A stretch of DNA of 64,000 nt from Macrobrachium rosenbergii (taxonomy: Eukaryota > Arthropoda > Malacostraca > Decapoda > Palaemonidae), in contig NC_089749.1 of the NCBI RefSeq assembly GCF_040412425.1, positions 10,041,162 to 10,105,161 on the forward strand, in the 5' to 3' direction. The notes below the pieces were generated by a model that worked only from the letters and a program-made list of their open reading frames with translations, was not told where the DNA came from and did not search any database. Below, piece by piece: positions 1-11,700 of this stretch. Both the position numbers and the translations under genes were made by a program. Positions within the stretch are counted from its first letter, which is position 1. Every line of letters starts with the position of its first letter.

Positions 1-1262
1 AGAGATGTATTTTGTATTCCTGCAGTCTTGCTAATCAGATTCCGTTCTCCTCGGGTCCAGGGGTAACGGAAAAAAAGTCGATTCCTTTTAAGGGATAACA
101 TTCGGTCTGTGTAAGAGAAACGCATTAACTCGAGAATTCTAGAACTCTAGACCAACAAGTCTTCCAATTAGTATCCCGTTATCTTTATCCTTCTTGATGC
201 TCTCGAAGCCAGATTTAATAGGGGACATAGAACCTGCTAGACGCATGGGCCTAAATTTACATTAGACGTGCTGACCTTTTTATCGGGAAGTTAAGAAGTT
301 ACAGTGGCTGTCAGGAAGGCAGAATGAAGTTTAGTGTTGCCGAATTCTTTTAGGATATTAGAGACGTGATAAGGAGAAATACAACCGGGACTTAACTTTT
401 CTGCCATCTCGGAAATTGGCTGATCTTCTGGCGGGTTGCAGACTTTCGACAAATATGACGACATTTTTTTTTTTTAAATACTAACAGGAGAGGTGTTGGT
501 GTTTCTAAAGGCAGCAAAAAATATCATAGCAAAAAATATCGCAGCTTTTCGTCTGTTTCTTAATGTATCTTGTCCGGCAAAGCAAGAGGCCGAGTTTTTA
601 TAGCCCAGTAACTTGACACAGGAAAGGGCTTATTAATTATTTATTTTTTTTTTAGCTTACAGGAGTTCAGTCTAATTTTCAATACGCTGAAAGACAAGCA
701 GCCATTGCATTATTTATATACCATGCAATGAACGCAACAAAACCAAACAGGAAACCAATCGAAAATGACAGATCACTAGTACTATAATAAGAAGATCTAT
801 CTATTTATTTTTTGCTGTGAGTTGGGGGTGTGGAAGGGCGGGGTTACCAGCCCATCACTCACTGTTTGTTTTGGGCAAAAGGTCACCCAATAGCAACTTG
901 GCCCACTGCAGGTCGTATGCTCAATAACCGTTCAGTTGCCGCCTCACCTCGGAGCCAGGTAGTCCAGTAACTCTAGTACTAGGCATCTTGGGACTAGGAA
1001 TAACCTCGCGGCCAATTTCATTCGTGTTCGAATTACGGCGATTTTTCCGTTGATATATAACGTATTTGAATCGTTATTCCTCAGGAAAGAGTGATGGTAT
1101 AGTGTCGTTCAAGAGTTTTAGTTGATAAGTGAGGGAGATTGCGGATTTTGAACGTACAACTCAGCGTGTAAAATGTATTCCATAGGTTCAAACCGTACGA
1201 AGGAGCATCCCACTACAATAATGTAGGTGAGTAACAAGGTATAATAATAATAGGTGATAATT

Positions 1263-1264
<2 letters not shown>

Positions 1265-1322
<58 letters not shown>

Positions 1323-1427
1323 TAGTGGTGGTTTATTGTACCATGTTAATGCTGGGTTGTTTTCCATATAAAAATAATGATAATAGCAGTAGTACAAATG
1401 GTAGTTATATAAATGTTAATGCTCCTA

Positions 1428-1517
<90 letters not shown>
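1265..1517. repeat. Two AAT microsatellites
   Basis: (AAT)n at about 1265-1321 and 1429-1517, separated by about 100 bases of A/T-rich sequence. Confidence 0.9.
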
Positions 1518-2925
1518 TGCTGTATATTATGCTATACAGATATATTTAGGGAAACTGCAGATATGATTACGAAGAATTAGGAAGATATTCAAAAGAAAAC
1601 GATAGGCCTATAAAACAAATTAGGCTATGCCACGAGGGAGCCAATTAGTTATTTAGGAAATGGACAAGAAAAATACAATTGCCACATAAAGTCATCTTGC
1701 CTGCGTCAAAATAAACCTGTTACTCCACATAATCATTGTGTCAAATATCTCGCAGCTTATTCTTGATCGGAGCCTCTACAACTCCTCGTTGAGCCGTAAC
1801 CGTTTGGGGGTAAAATGTGAGTTTTCTTTTTGAATAAGATTACAGAGGCTTCAACCCTGGCTTTCTCAAACGGCCCCCAACCCCACACGGGGGTTGGGGA
1901 AAGATTATTTTAATGACTGGTTCTTAGATTTTCGAGTAAATGGTATGGAAATTTTTATTTGGCTTATTATGGCTTCAAAATGTCGGTCATACCTTGAGCA
2001 AATTGTGTGAAATCAGTAGATCCAGAACTCTCTCCTCTCTCTCTCTCGTCTGTGGCGTGAGCTGGTTAATGAACTTTTTTTTTATATTCCATGTAAGTCT
2101 GCGCTCATATTTGATAATGATAACGAATATAATGATAAATAGGATAGTTCTACATTTTTAATATATTTGTTACATCTGGGCAAGATTATACACTTTTAGC
2201 TTATGTTTAGATATGTGTTTACTTCATAATAATATTAGTACAGTGAACATCCCTTCTCTCTCTCTCTCTCTTCTCTCTTTTGTCTTCTAAATAACTACCC
2301 TGTGCGTAAGAATTTGGAATCTGAATTAGATTCCAAATTAGGAATCCTAATCTAGATTCTGGTCCCCTTATTAAATCTAACTCTAGGATACTGAATTATT
2401 AGGAATTTTATTTGTATGAAGGATATTTTCAAAATGATTTGAATTTGATATATAATCATTGATTAATATAATACTAGCATTCTCTCTCTCTCTCTTTCTA
2501 CGGGATTCTAGAATTGTGCTTACATGGTTGTGAATCCCTTGGGGCTTGCTAACTCACCCTTGGGAACCTCGCCTTTGATCTAGACCAAATGTGTCTCCTT
2601 TCCCATGCTTTGTTTTGTGCCAACCAGTTACGGTTGCTAAGTTACCTCGATCGTTAAAGCAATTACTGTCTTCATAATCGCCCATCACAGTTAATTAGGC
2701 TTCTCATTATCTAAATTGGCATCTCTTAAGTGCATCTGATTAGTTCTCCTGAAGTCCGCATACCTTCTTCTTCGGCTGAGTTTAATCAGTAGTTTGCGAA
2801 GTGGTGGTAAAATTAGTACTAATAATAGCATTAGAAGTAACTAGTATAAATTAGTACTAATAGTACTTAGTACTAATACTGAAAGCACTTACTCTAATTG
2901 ATCATGCAAAGAAGATAGAAATTTA

Positions 2926-3189
2926 GGTGCCACTTTGGCTTGTTATCTACGGGTCACCTCGAGGTGCTAGTACTAAACATGGCGGAGGCTCAATGGGACG
3001 CCGTGTTTAGTACTAGCCCCTCGGGGATCAAAGTAGTACATACACCCATTTCTATACTGTGTGGTCGACAAATTATATTAATAAACGATATCTTCGTGCG
3101 GCCGTCTACTTTACATTTACCATACGGTGGTTTAAAATTTGTACGGCGTAGATATTTTTTCCTTGTAGATAACAAGCCAAAGTAGCACC
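2926..3189. mobile_element. 264-bp non-autonomous DNA transposon (MITE) with 25-bp TIRs
   Basis: The ends 2926-2950 and 3165-3189 are inverted repeats differing at one base (GGTGCCACTTTGG...). The interior has no convincing gene. No clear target-site duplication is visible. Part of the interior (about 2996-3058) recurs, interrupted, near 59270 and 60130. Confidence 0.65.
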
Positions 3190-3705
3190 GAGATTTACTT
3201 ATGTAAAAACTTACAAACAAAGAAGGTGGAATCCACATTTTTCCCTTCAACGCTGTGGAACCAGTCTGGGTAATGAGGAAGCCAGTTTTACCTTAATTTA
3301 GCCAATCGCCTGGTTTAATTAGAGGAGACACAACGCACAGATTAATGCCATTAACTCGTCGAAAAGGTGGGGCACTGATCAGATGTATAAACAAGCTATG
3401 GGAAGAAGAAGATGCAGAAGAAGGGTGACCCACTTCCATACGTGATAATAATTCCCTTTGATCGGTTTTGTCAAGTTAGCCTTCATGCTAGGATACTCTT
3501 TCTGGTGTCATTTTAAAGCTCGATGATTCTAATTTATTGTAGTATTTCTATAAAAAGCAAAATAGAACAATCGGAGATGATATTTCAAAACCAAAAACAT
3601 CTGTACTTCGACCCAAAAAATGCGCAAATGAAACCATAGAAATTATAGATTTCGTAAGGTAAGAGCAGTGTTCTGTAAATTGTTCATATGTATACATGTG
3701 TACTT

Positions 3706-3708
<3 letters not shown>

Positions 3709-3777
<69 letters not shown>
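3709..3777. repeat. AAT microsatellite
   Basis: About 23 AAT units. The Asn-run open frame across it is an artefact. Confidence 0.9.
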
Positions 3778-4989
3778 CTTTACATAACTTTAGGACCTTT
3801 CGTTAGGAGAGAGAGAGGAAAGAGATTGAGGAGTTACAATACGTTCCGAAGGGTGTTTCAGAAACTGGTTCTCTTATTATCGCTCTTTTTCGTAGCACAT
3901 CCATCCGATCGTAAAAGCGCATTTCATGAAAGCTGAACGATTTGAATGAAGACTGAGCGAAACATTGTTATCAGGCGAACGAACGTTTTCGTACCACGAG
4001 CGAATGGATGTGAAACATGAGTTGAAAATCATCGAAGTTCTGGGCGAATTATTTTGAAAGGTGAATGGAAGTTTTTGAAGAAGGCGTGTATGGGGAAGAG
4101 ACGTTTCAACTTTGCATTCGAACGGTAGAATTCACAAAGCTCATAATCTCCCCCGGTGTTCAAATATGGAATTGCTGTATCTTTTCGGGACTTTTTGGGT
4201 TATGGACCGTTGTTGCTGACGTGGTAAAGACTGGAAGCTGTAGTTTTCGTTCTATTAAATGGGTGTCGAGATCTACGATTGTGATTTAACGAAGCTCAGC
4301 AATGGGTGGCAACATTGAAGCCAGGCGCCACGAGCGTTCTTGAATGCCGTTGCTTTCGCGGGCAAATGCGGCTTCATTTTAACAGCAAACCGGGGGAAAT
4401 ATTGTTTATTTATGTTTGAAAGCAACATTCTAAAACGCTTCCAGAATATAATGTGCTCGTGAGCCACATTTAGGCTCCAGATTTACGCTTCTGGGATAAA
4501 TTCAAGTTTTTTGTCCGTGCTTGCTTTTTCTGAATATTTACCAGATGCTCCCCGCTTATCAGAGGTATTCAATAGGAGTTAGGCCTAACTTTTTTTTTTC
4601 TTTTTATTCTCTTGTAATTTTTGGTATAAAGCTTTCCCATAGTTCGATGTTGGCATGGAAAATAAACACTTGAGTGCATATCACAAAAAATAAAACAGAA
4701 TTTGTAAAAAAAAAAAAATCAAGAACACAATATGTATTTATTTTCTTGTTCTCATTTTCTCGTGTGAAAAATGTACTGTAAGTATGCTATTTGTAATTTT
4801 TAAATTCTTATTCAGGAAAGTAGTTGTTTTGCAAAAAAAAAAACAAAGATTTGTCATGAAGGCACTCAATCGTCAAACAGTGGCTGAAATTTCATAGCAA
4901 AAATACAATATTTACGTGTATTCGTGGTTTTGAAGCCTCTCGGTTGAGTGAGTGCATGAGTCTGTTTTCTGAGTATTTCCGAAAATCTC

Positions 4990-5335
4990 TCTCTTAAAAC
5001 CTTCAGCCGAAGACCCTTATGGACGGAGTCAGCAGACTACATTAACCCAAGAGAACTCCAAAGAAAAATCAACAGAGAGAGAGGAATATCATTATCTTTT
5101 ATTTGCTCAATGAAACTTGCACCCAGAATCAGTGATAACTACAATTAATATCCCAGAGTTGAACACAGAGAGAGAAGTTATAGGAAAAGGTGATAAGCAA
5201 ATAAGTAAGAGGAACAAAATAAAACCGATACGACTGAAATCCAGGAGACGTCAGAAGCAGCTACGCTAGGCCAACTATTCCGCATTTTAATTGTAGCCAA
5301 GACGAAACTCCTAGCAAACTCCTCTCTCTCTCTCT
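4990..5335 (+). repeat. Old dispersed repeat, copy A
   Basis: Blocks such as CTTCAGCCGAAGAC, GTCAGCAGACTA and GAGAGAAGTTATA, followed by GATAAGCAAATAAG, recur in the same order at 53157-53400. Divergence is high and no coding remnant was recognised. Confidence 0.5.
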
Positions 5336-5872
5336 CTCATCGTCGTTGCTCCGTTGCTGCGAAAATAAAAAAAATTAAACACGTCTTCATCACCATTATT
5401 TGCTAGACTCTCGTACATCGCAACATAAAGTTCTTGCGATATTTGCATGTGATAATTTTTTCCCTTCTGTTGCCCAGCCTGAAGGCGGCGAGCTACGAGT
5501 ATAAATTGTTCCCTTTGTAAGGGAACCGGTTTTGGAGATGGGGGCAGTAATATAAAAAAAAAATAAAAAACAAAAAAGCCATCTGTGCGCGTCACCTTGA
5601 TGCCATTTCAGTGGGCAGCTATTTTTTTCCCTCGTTTATAGCAGTTTCCTTTACCGTTCCATGAAGAAGAGGAAGAAGAGATGGAATTAGGTTTATGCTT
5701 AACGACTTTCTAACCTTCATTCAGATTTTAACATAAATCTTTTTTTTTTTTATCTTAACCGTCCTGGGGTGAGTGGGAATAAAGGTTGGAGAATATAAGC
5801 AATATTACTTCTTGAATTTGTAAGGGTAAAGTTGTTTGTATGAAATTATAATCTTGTTTTAAAATGAAGCTT

Positions 5873-5911
5873 CATATATATATATACAGTATATATATAT
5901 ATATATATATA

Positions 5912-5956
<45 letters not shown>

Positions 5957-6033
5957 CAATTTTTATCATATTGCCGTGACATATCTACCTCTATCAATAA
6001 TACTATATTTTGATAAATGTGTATATACATCTA

Positions 6034-6124
<91 letters not shown>
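5873..6124. repeat. Compound TA / CA microsatellite
   Basis: (TA)n at 5873-5952, then (CA)n at about 6044-6074 running into (TA)n to 6124. Confidence 0.9.
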
Positions 6125-6128
<4 letters not shown>

Positions 6129-6383
6129 CGTAAAGACACGTTCATGTAAATTATCATGTATACATATCTGTAAAAGCCTACACGAGCAATTTTACATTGA
6201 AATATAACAGTGATTCGACTCAGCTATATCCGGTGTAAACTGACGAAAAAAAAAAATACGTTATGAATATGTTGAAAATTACGAACAATTTATCTTAGTG
6301 GTTTTTTTTTATCTAATGACTATGCATGTTGTTGTTTATAACAAAAACCGCAGTTGATAACGTCACCTGTTACGTGGATCCAT

Positions 6384-6385
<2 letters not shown>

Positions 6386-6420
<35 letters not shown>
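6386..6420. repeat. GA microsatellite
   Basis: (GA)n of about 17 units. Confidence 0.9.
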
Positions 6421-6423
<3 letters not shown>

Positions 6424-6958
6424 CCGTGGAAGATAGGAGCTCGACCACTAATTTAACCGTCATGTCTACACTCCTCTTCCCACGTGATTAGCCCCTATTT
6501 TTTATTTCCTTTCCTTCTTTCTCTTTTCCTTTCCTTTATCTCTGGCCTAGATGCGGGCATTGTGGTGCCCGAGGTCCAAAGAATGCCCGGCGGTGGTGTG
6601 CCCTTCCTACTGTTATTTCTCCCGTAGAAAACAAGGGCGGTTGTTGACGCTGCTCTTCAATGTTGTCAGCCTAAGGTAGAGTTGTCCAAGGAAATTGTGA
6701 CTCTAGGTTATGTAAGTTAATCATCTGCAGTTGATTCAAAGAAAATGTTACTGGAGGTTATGGAATCAACGCTAGTCATTTGTTAATCATCCTCGTATTA
6801 TTATCATGCGTTTAAAATCCAACAAACCCTTTTTTCGTGTTATGTGCATGCGTTATGTAGCTAAGGCACTGACTTGCGAGTGTGATGGCGTAGTAACATC
6901 AGGCTCTGTTAACATAATAGATTCGCTAATTCATTCTTTGTCTTCCTTTTCTTGTTAG

Positions 6959-7042
6959 CATGACATCCAGTGGGCCCAATCTGCACGTCGGCGCCGGAAG
7001 ACAACTTTCGGCCCGGGAATCATGACCGTTTCCAAATCGCAG
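6959..7042 (+). other. Possible 5' UTR exon of the serine protease gene
   Basis: A pyrimidine-rich tract ending in TTAG precedes 6959, and a CGCAG/GTACTT donor follows 7042. The next plausible acceptor (TTTCGACAG) ends at 7249, immediately upstream of the coding part of exon 1. The segment holds a short upstream ORF (ATG at 6960, 22 codons, then TGA) that could dampen translation. The splice sites are seen; use of this exon is inference. Confidence 0.3.
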
Positions 7043-7409
7043 GTACTTTACATATTTCGTCTCTGACCTATAGATATTAAGGATGACGTATAGTAGTACT
7101 ATAGTACTACTACTAGACGGGATTCCCTTTATAAACGGCTCCTTTGCACTTTCTATTTCTCCTTTTTGTGTTTGTTGAAGTATATTGTCTCCGTAGTACC
7201 ACATATTTCAGATAAATTCCTTCCCATTATCAATTTCTTCTTTCGACAGATCTGCGCATAGTCCAGAAAATGGGGATATTCACTCTACCGTATCCGTCAA
7301 AACGGCAAACCTGAAGGCGACGATGAGGGTCTCGTGGTCAAGAAGAGGCCCTTTGCAGGAGCATCTTAGAAGCCTGTCGTCTCTTTCTCCATCTAAAAGC
7401 AGAAGAAGA

Positions 7410-8655
7410 ATGAGCAACTGTTTGGAGATGCTTTATTTACTGTGCTTGGTCATTGCCCTGTCCCTAGTACCAGCGACGGGACAAAACTGTAAGAAAAGTT
7501 ATCTTTTTCGTAATTAATACTTCTTATTGGTAAATATATCAGTCTTCTTCGGAAGACTAGCAATATACTCTTTAGAAAACCAGGTCTGCCTCAAGCATAA
7601 ACCGTAATTTTCAAGATTCCAATATTATTATGCTACCGTGACGAGTCCCAATAAGAGCGCCCGGTCAAAAAAAAAATCTTCGAACTTCCCATCCACAGTG
7701 GGTTCTGTAGTGGCAGTGGGCCAACTGGGAGATTCCTCGGTGGAAGTGGAGGGGGTATGCACAGACTTCGACCCGAACTGCAGAGAGAGAGCGAATAATG
7801 GCGACTGCGAGTCTGATCCTGCCTACATGATCGTCTACTGCGCCATGGCCTGCGATTCCTGTTTACCTCAGAGTGAGTGCGAGGGGAAAGCCACAGTTTC
7901 GCGCATAGGTCTATAGTAGTTCTGACGGTGAATTTTTTATTAAATGCGTCTGTTTTGCTTGGAAGTTATATTTTACATAGTTCAGATGCTATTAGGCAGA
8001 TTTTTACGTTCTGTTTTTATATGTTTTGTACTTTTGTCCACTGGGACATTAAAATCTAGGCCTACCGCTGGGACATTTGAAGTCATCAGTGCTGAAACAT
8101 GTAATAGTCTAGGTTTAAATGATATTAGTTTCTTGATCTAATTTGTATAGTTTTATGAATGAACTCAATTTAGCTGTTGCATTATATTTTTACTTCGATG
8201 ACCTTTGTTCTCGCGCGCGCGTAGGGTTATTTTAGTCACCCGTCACTTTTTTCCTTTAATGTATAGGCCTACTTTGAAATAGACTTATGTTTACATACAC
8301 ACAGAACCGTCTGAGTAGGATTATTTACAACGGGCGTAAATGGACGCATATTTAAACAGTATGAAAAAATACATTTATTAAAAATCTCACTCTCTTGCTC
8401 ACTCCTGTTATTGCTGTTGCTTGTTCACTCCTGTTATTGCTGTTGCTTGTTGTAAATTTTCCTTTCTTATGTTTTCCCTATTCTTTGCGAAAACAAAAGA
8501 TATGAGAAGAGAGGAAGGGCGTCTAACGAAGCCCAGAGTAGGCAACTGTTGAGCTGGCTCTCCTCTATGGAAGTGAGTTGTGAATGTCAAAAAAATGTGT
8601 ATATATATATATATATTTATATACACATATACATTTGTAATAATATATATATATG

Positions 8656-8723
<68 letters not shown>

Positions 8724-11700
8724 ATATATATATATATATATTATAAGTTGTCTTAATGCACTCATTAACATTGTTTCTGCCGACGGCTAAAATTCGTGCA
8801 TTCCTCAACAGGTCCTTCGGAATGCCTCGATAAGGGCGACAGCGACTCTTGTTTCCTGGGCTCCCTCCTGGGGGAGTGCACTGCCAATCCTTCGTACTAC
8901 CTCAGGTTCTGCTCTGGGTCCTGCAGCGAGTACCTGACGGTGTGCAGCCTTCAGACCAGGGACTTTGGTGAGGGAGAGACACATTTTTTACAGTGGTTGA
9001 GCCATTGTCTCTGTGTCTCTCATGAAAATGGCTAAACCGATTCCTTTATCTCTAGCACACTTTCCTGCGGTGCACGAGACTGTCCACCTCAGAGGTTTAT
9101 AGTTTTATATATTCATTTATTGATTTTATCTTTTTTTCTCTTGTGTCAACTGATGTCTTCTTTCTGTATTTCCTATTATATTCTGTAACTTCTTCCTAAT
9201 GAACGCCATAATATTCTTTGGACGCTTGAATTTCAAGTAGATGGCCCTATGGTGAGCTTTTTATATGTGAATAGGGGTTTATCTTCTGAATAATAATAAT
9301 AATAATACCTTTTCGATTAAATCATTTTATGCTCATTTCTTGCAGGAGAAGAATGTGAAGATGGCGGAAGGTCTCTCAGATCACCAGAATTCGGTAAGTA
9401 CGTTTGTTCGATTAACCCCTGATGCTTGGAAGAATGAACCTCTCAGACTGAGCAGCCTGGGTACTCTTGAAAATTAGCCAAAAGTTAACCCCTCATTATT
9501 TAATGATTTAAGAGTAGCTTAGTCGTTGTTGCAACTTTAGCATCATACCAGGTAATGATCGCCAGAGGTGTTTAAGCCTCAGAGGCAAAATGGACGCCAG
9601 ACGCCGGAAATTGGCTCTTTCAACTGACAGCTCTTTATAATATATCTAACCGTCAGTACGTCACTCATTCTATCTTCATTCAGAAGATACTCGCTAAACC
9701 GAACGCTTTTCCGAAGGGCTTGCTAGCTAAAGTTTGAGCTTGTGATTGTGTTCCTGACTCACAGAGACATTCGAATCTTTGAGTGAACGTTAGTGTCCCA
9801 TCCTCCTGTCATACACGGGCGTCGGAATGTCCGAATGGATGTGAGTGACTCGATCCTCGATGGCTACTGAAGACTTTTAAAAGGAATTTTTGCTTGTTTT
9901 CCCAGCCAAATGACTGAGAACTTACTTTATTTCGTTACAGGAAAATGAAAACGCAGAGTGACAGTTGAGCTCTCCTAATAAATGACCCTTTTCTCTTCCC
10001 GATGGCAAGACTGCGGAACAGATTCCGAGAAAGCGAATGTCGAGAGGGATGGTCGAGCAAGAAGCTCCTTCGGTTTCATGACCGTTCACGACAACCCAGA
10101 TAAGCGCCCGTCCGTCAAACGCGAAAAAGAAGGCGTGACTGACTCTGTGTCCGCTGTTTCAAAGGGTCGGTCAGGGAGACGACGAGATCGAATACTGACG
10201 TCGTCTTCAGGAGACGAGAAGAAACCCATTGTTGCCACCAGGGGAAAGGGAAAGGAGGAGCTTCGTAGGAAGGTCGAGAAACTTCGCGCCAAAATTCAAA
10301 CGGTGAAGAAGCGGTTGCAGCGGAGGCAGAAATCGTCGTCAGGTTTGCGCAAGAGAAGAAGGAAAAAGTCAAGGAAGAGTAAGAGAATCATATTTTTGTT
10401 TGTTCTCCGTTGCCAGTGCTAATATCAATCACAAAGAGAACCATTATCCTTGAGAATCAATATTCTCGAGAATCACTACCTCTGTTCACATTTCCATTGC
10501 AGAAACAAGGTCTGGGGGTTCCACCAAGCAAGTTCAGTCGCAGAGGACCGCTGAAAATTTGGCAGTAGGGGGCTCGAACACTCAGAACCTTGGAATACCT
10601 CTCAGACAAGACTCCGTGGAAATTCTGCTGGAACCGTCGACCGTAATAGTACCAGTAACATTTGTGACACGTACGTCAACTGTTACTGGTTCCATAGAAG
10701 ACCCCACTAAAACAGAGATCAATGTCCTTGGTGTCAGTTCAACGTTATGCACCATATCGATAGAAAATTGCACATCCACAGTGTACACAGACCCTCGAGA
10801 AGAAGTTATACAATTGGAAAGATCTCCTAGGCGTTTAAGCAGGCCTGGTTTCCCACTGATCGAACCCACACACGTTTTCAGCGTGGCGACAATGACAAGT
10901 GTCGTGCTTGGCTCGTCTCTCAGACAAGCGGGGGAGTACGAGTGTCCCAAGCCTGTTGTTGTCAACACTAATTGCACCAGAGTAAAAGGAGCTTGCCAAA
11001 CCCACAGTGACTCAGGGACTTGCAAGATCGATTTACAAGAGGCAGAGGATCCAGTCTGCTACATTCCCTGTGATCCTCAGTGCCAAAGCTTTGCGATTGA
11101 CAGGAACTGCAACTGTAGCAAAGAAGACGAAGGAAGCTGCAATGATGTTAATGTTGATCTTATTCCTTGTAAAACCGGCAGCGGTAATCTCAGCTGCCCA
11201 ACAGCGGTTAAAGTAGGAGGTTGCACCAGCTCTGATGGGGGATGTCCAGGTCTGAACATCACTTTGAAAGCCTCCAGTGGACAAGAAAAGTGTGAAATTC
11301 CAAAGCTCGATTTTGAGGAAGAGGTATCAGAAAACTGCACTTCCGTCAACATTATTGCTGTCATTGACGAGGCCATGACACGGAGAATATGGTTTGAAGA
11401 CCGAGGCTGCTTGAAGATCTCCCCAGAATACGGAAGGTGCCCATCCCTGCTGCTGAGAGACGTGGATTGCTTAGACGTCGTTGTTGGAGATGTGCTCTGC
11501 CCAACGCGCCAGCCGCAGAATGAGGCCCAGTGTTCAGTCATTCTAGCTAGGAGACTGAAAAATCTCATCATAACACCAGTCCCATGTCCCTCACTTCCTC
11601 CTCCTCCTCCTCCTCCTCCTCTCCCAAATGCAACTGGTATAATTGAATTCCTTGAGCAAGCTGCGCCCATGGCTGGTGCTGCGGCAGCTGCTGCAGCTTT

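Larger units (their letters stand above)
1..6958. other. No gene recognised
   Basis: Apart from the microsatellites, the MITE at 2926 and the old repeat at 4990, I see only short chance open frames with no recognisable domain or splice-consistent chain. A G-rich stretch is at about 820-845. Confidence 0.6.
7699..8967 (+). other. Two ShKT-domain exons of the serine protease
   Basis: Exon 7699-7872 encodes six cysteines in ShKT spacing (residues 47, 54, 63, 74, 78, 81), with the usual NNGDC and a YM before the last three cysteines. Exon 8812-8967 encodes a second, more diverged copy (cysteines 89, 98, 107, 118, 122, 129). Each domain is a single exon with phase-1 introns on both sides, which is the classic arrangement for exon shuffling of extracellular modules. 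ShKT domains are known from sea-anemone channel blockers but also occur widely in secreted proteases and oxidases; here they are probably binding or localisation modules. Confidence 0.8.

Noticed and set aside
2940..3250. Overlapping 81- and 86-codon frames on both strands
   Set aside because: Both lie almost wholly within the TIR element at 2926-3189 and look like chance frames.
5952..6207. Open frames through TA/CA repeats (also 8549-8771, 23247-23668, 26000-26110)
   Set aside because: They encode only Tyr-Ile, Thr-His or Ser-Leu runs from microsatellites.
9951..10009. Acceptor TTCGTTACAG at 9951 as start of the fifth protease exon
   Set aside because: In the required phase it meets a TGA within three codons; the acceptor before 10010 keeps the frame.
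10582..11025. 147-codon antisense frame, and others opposite the large protease exon
   Set aside because: The plus strand has the phase-consistent exon with domain features; these are antisense shadows.
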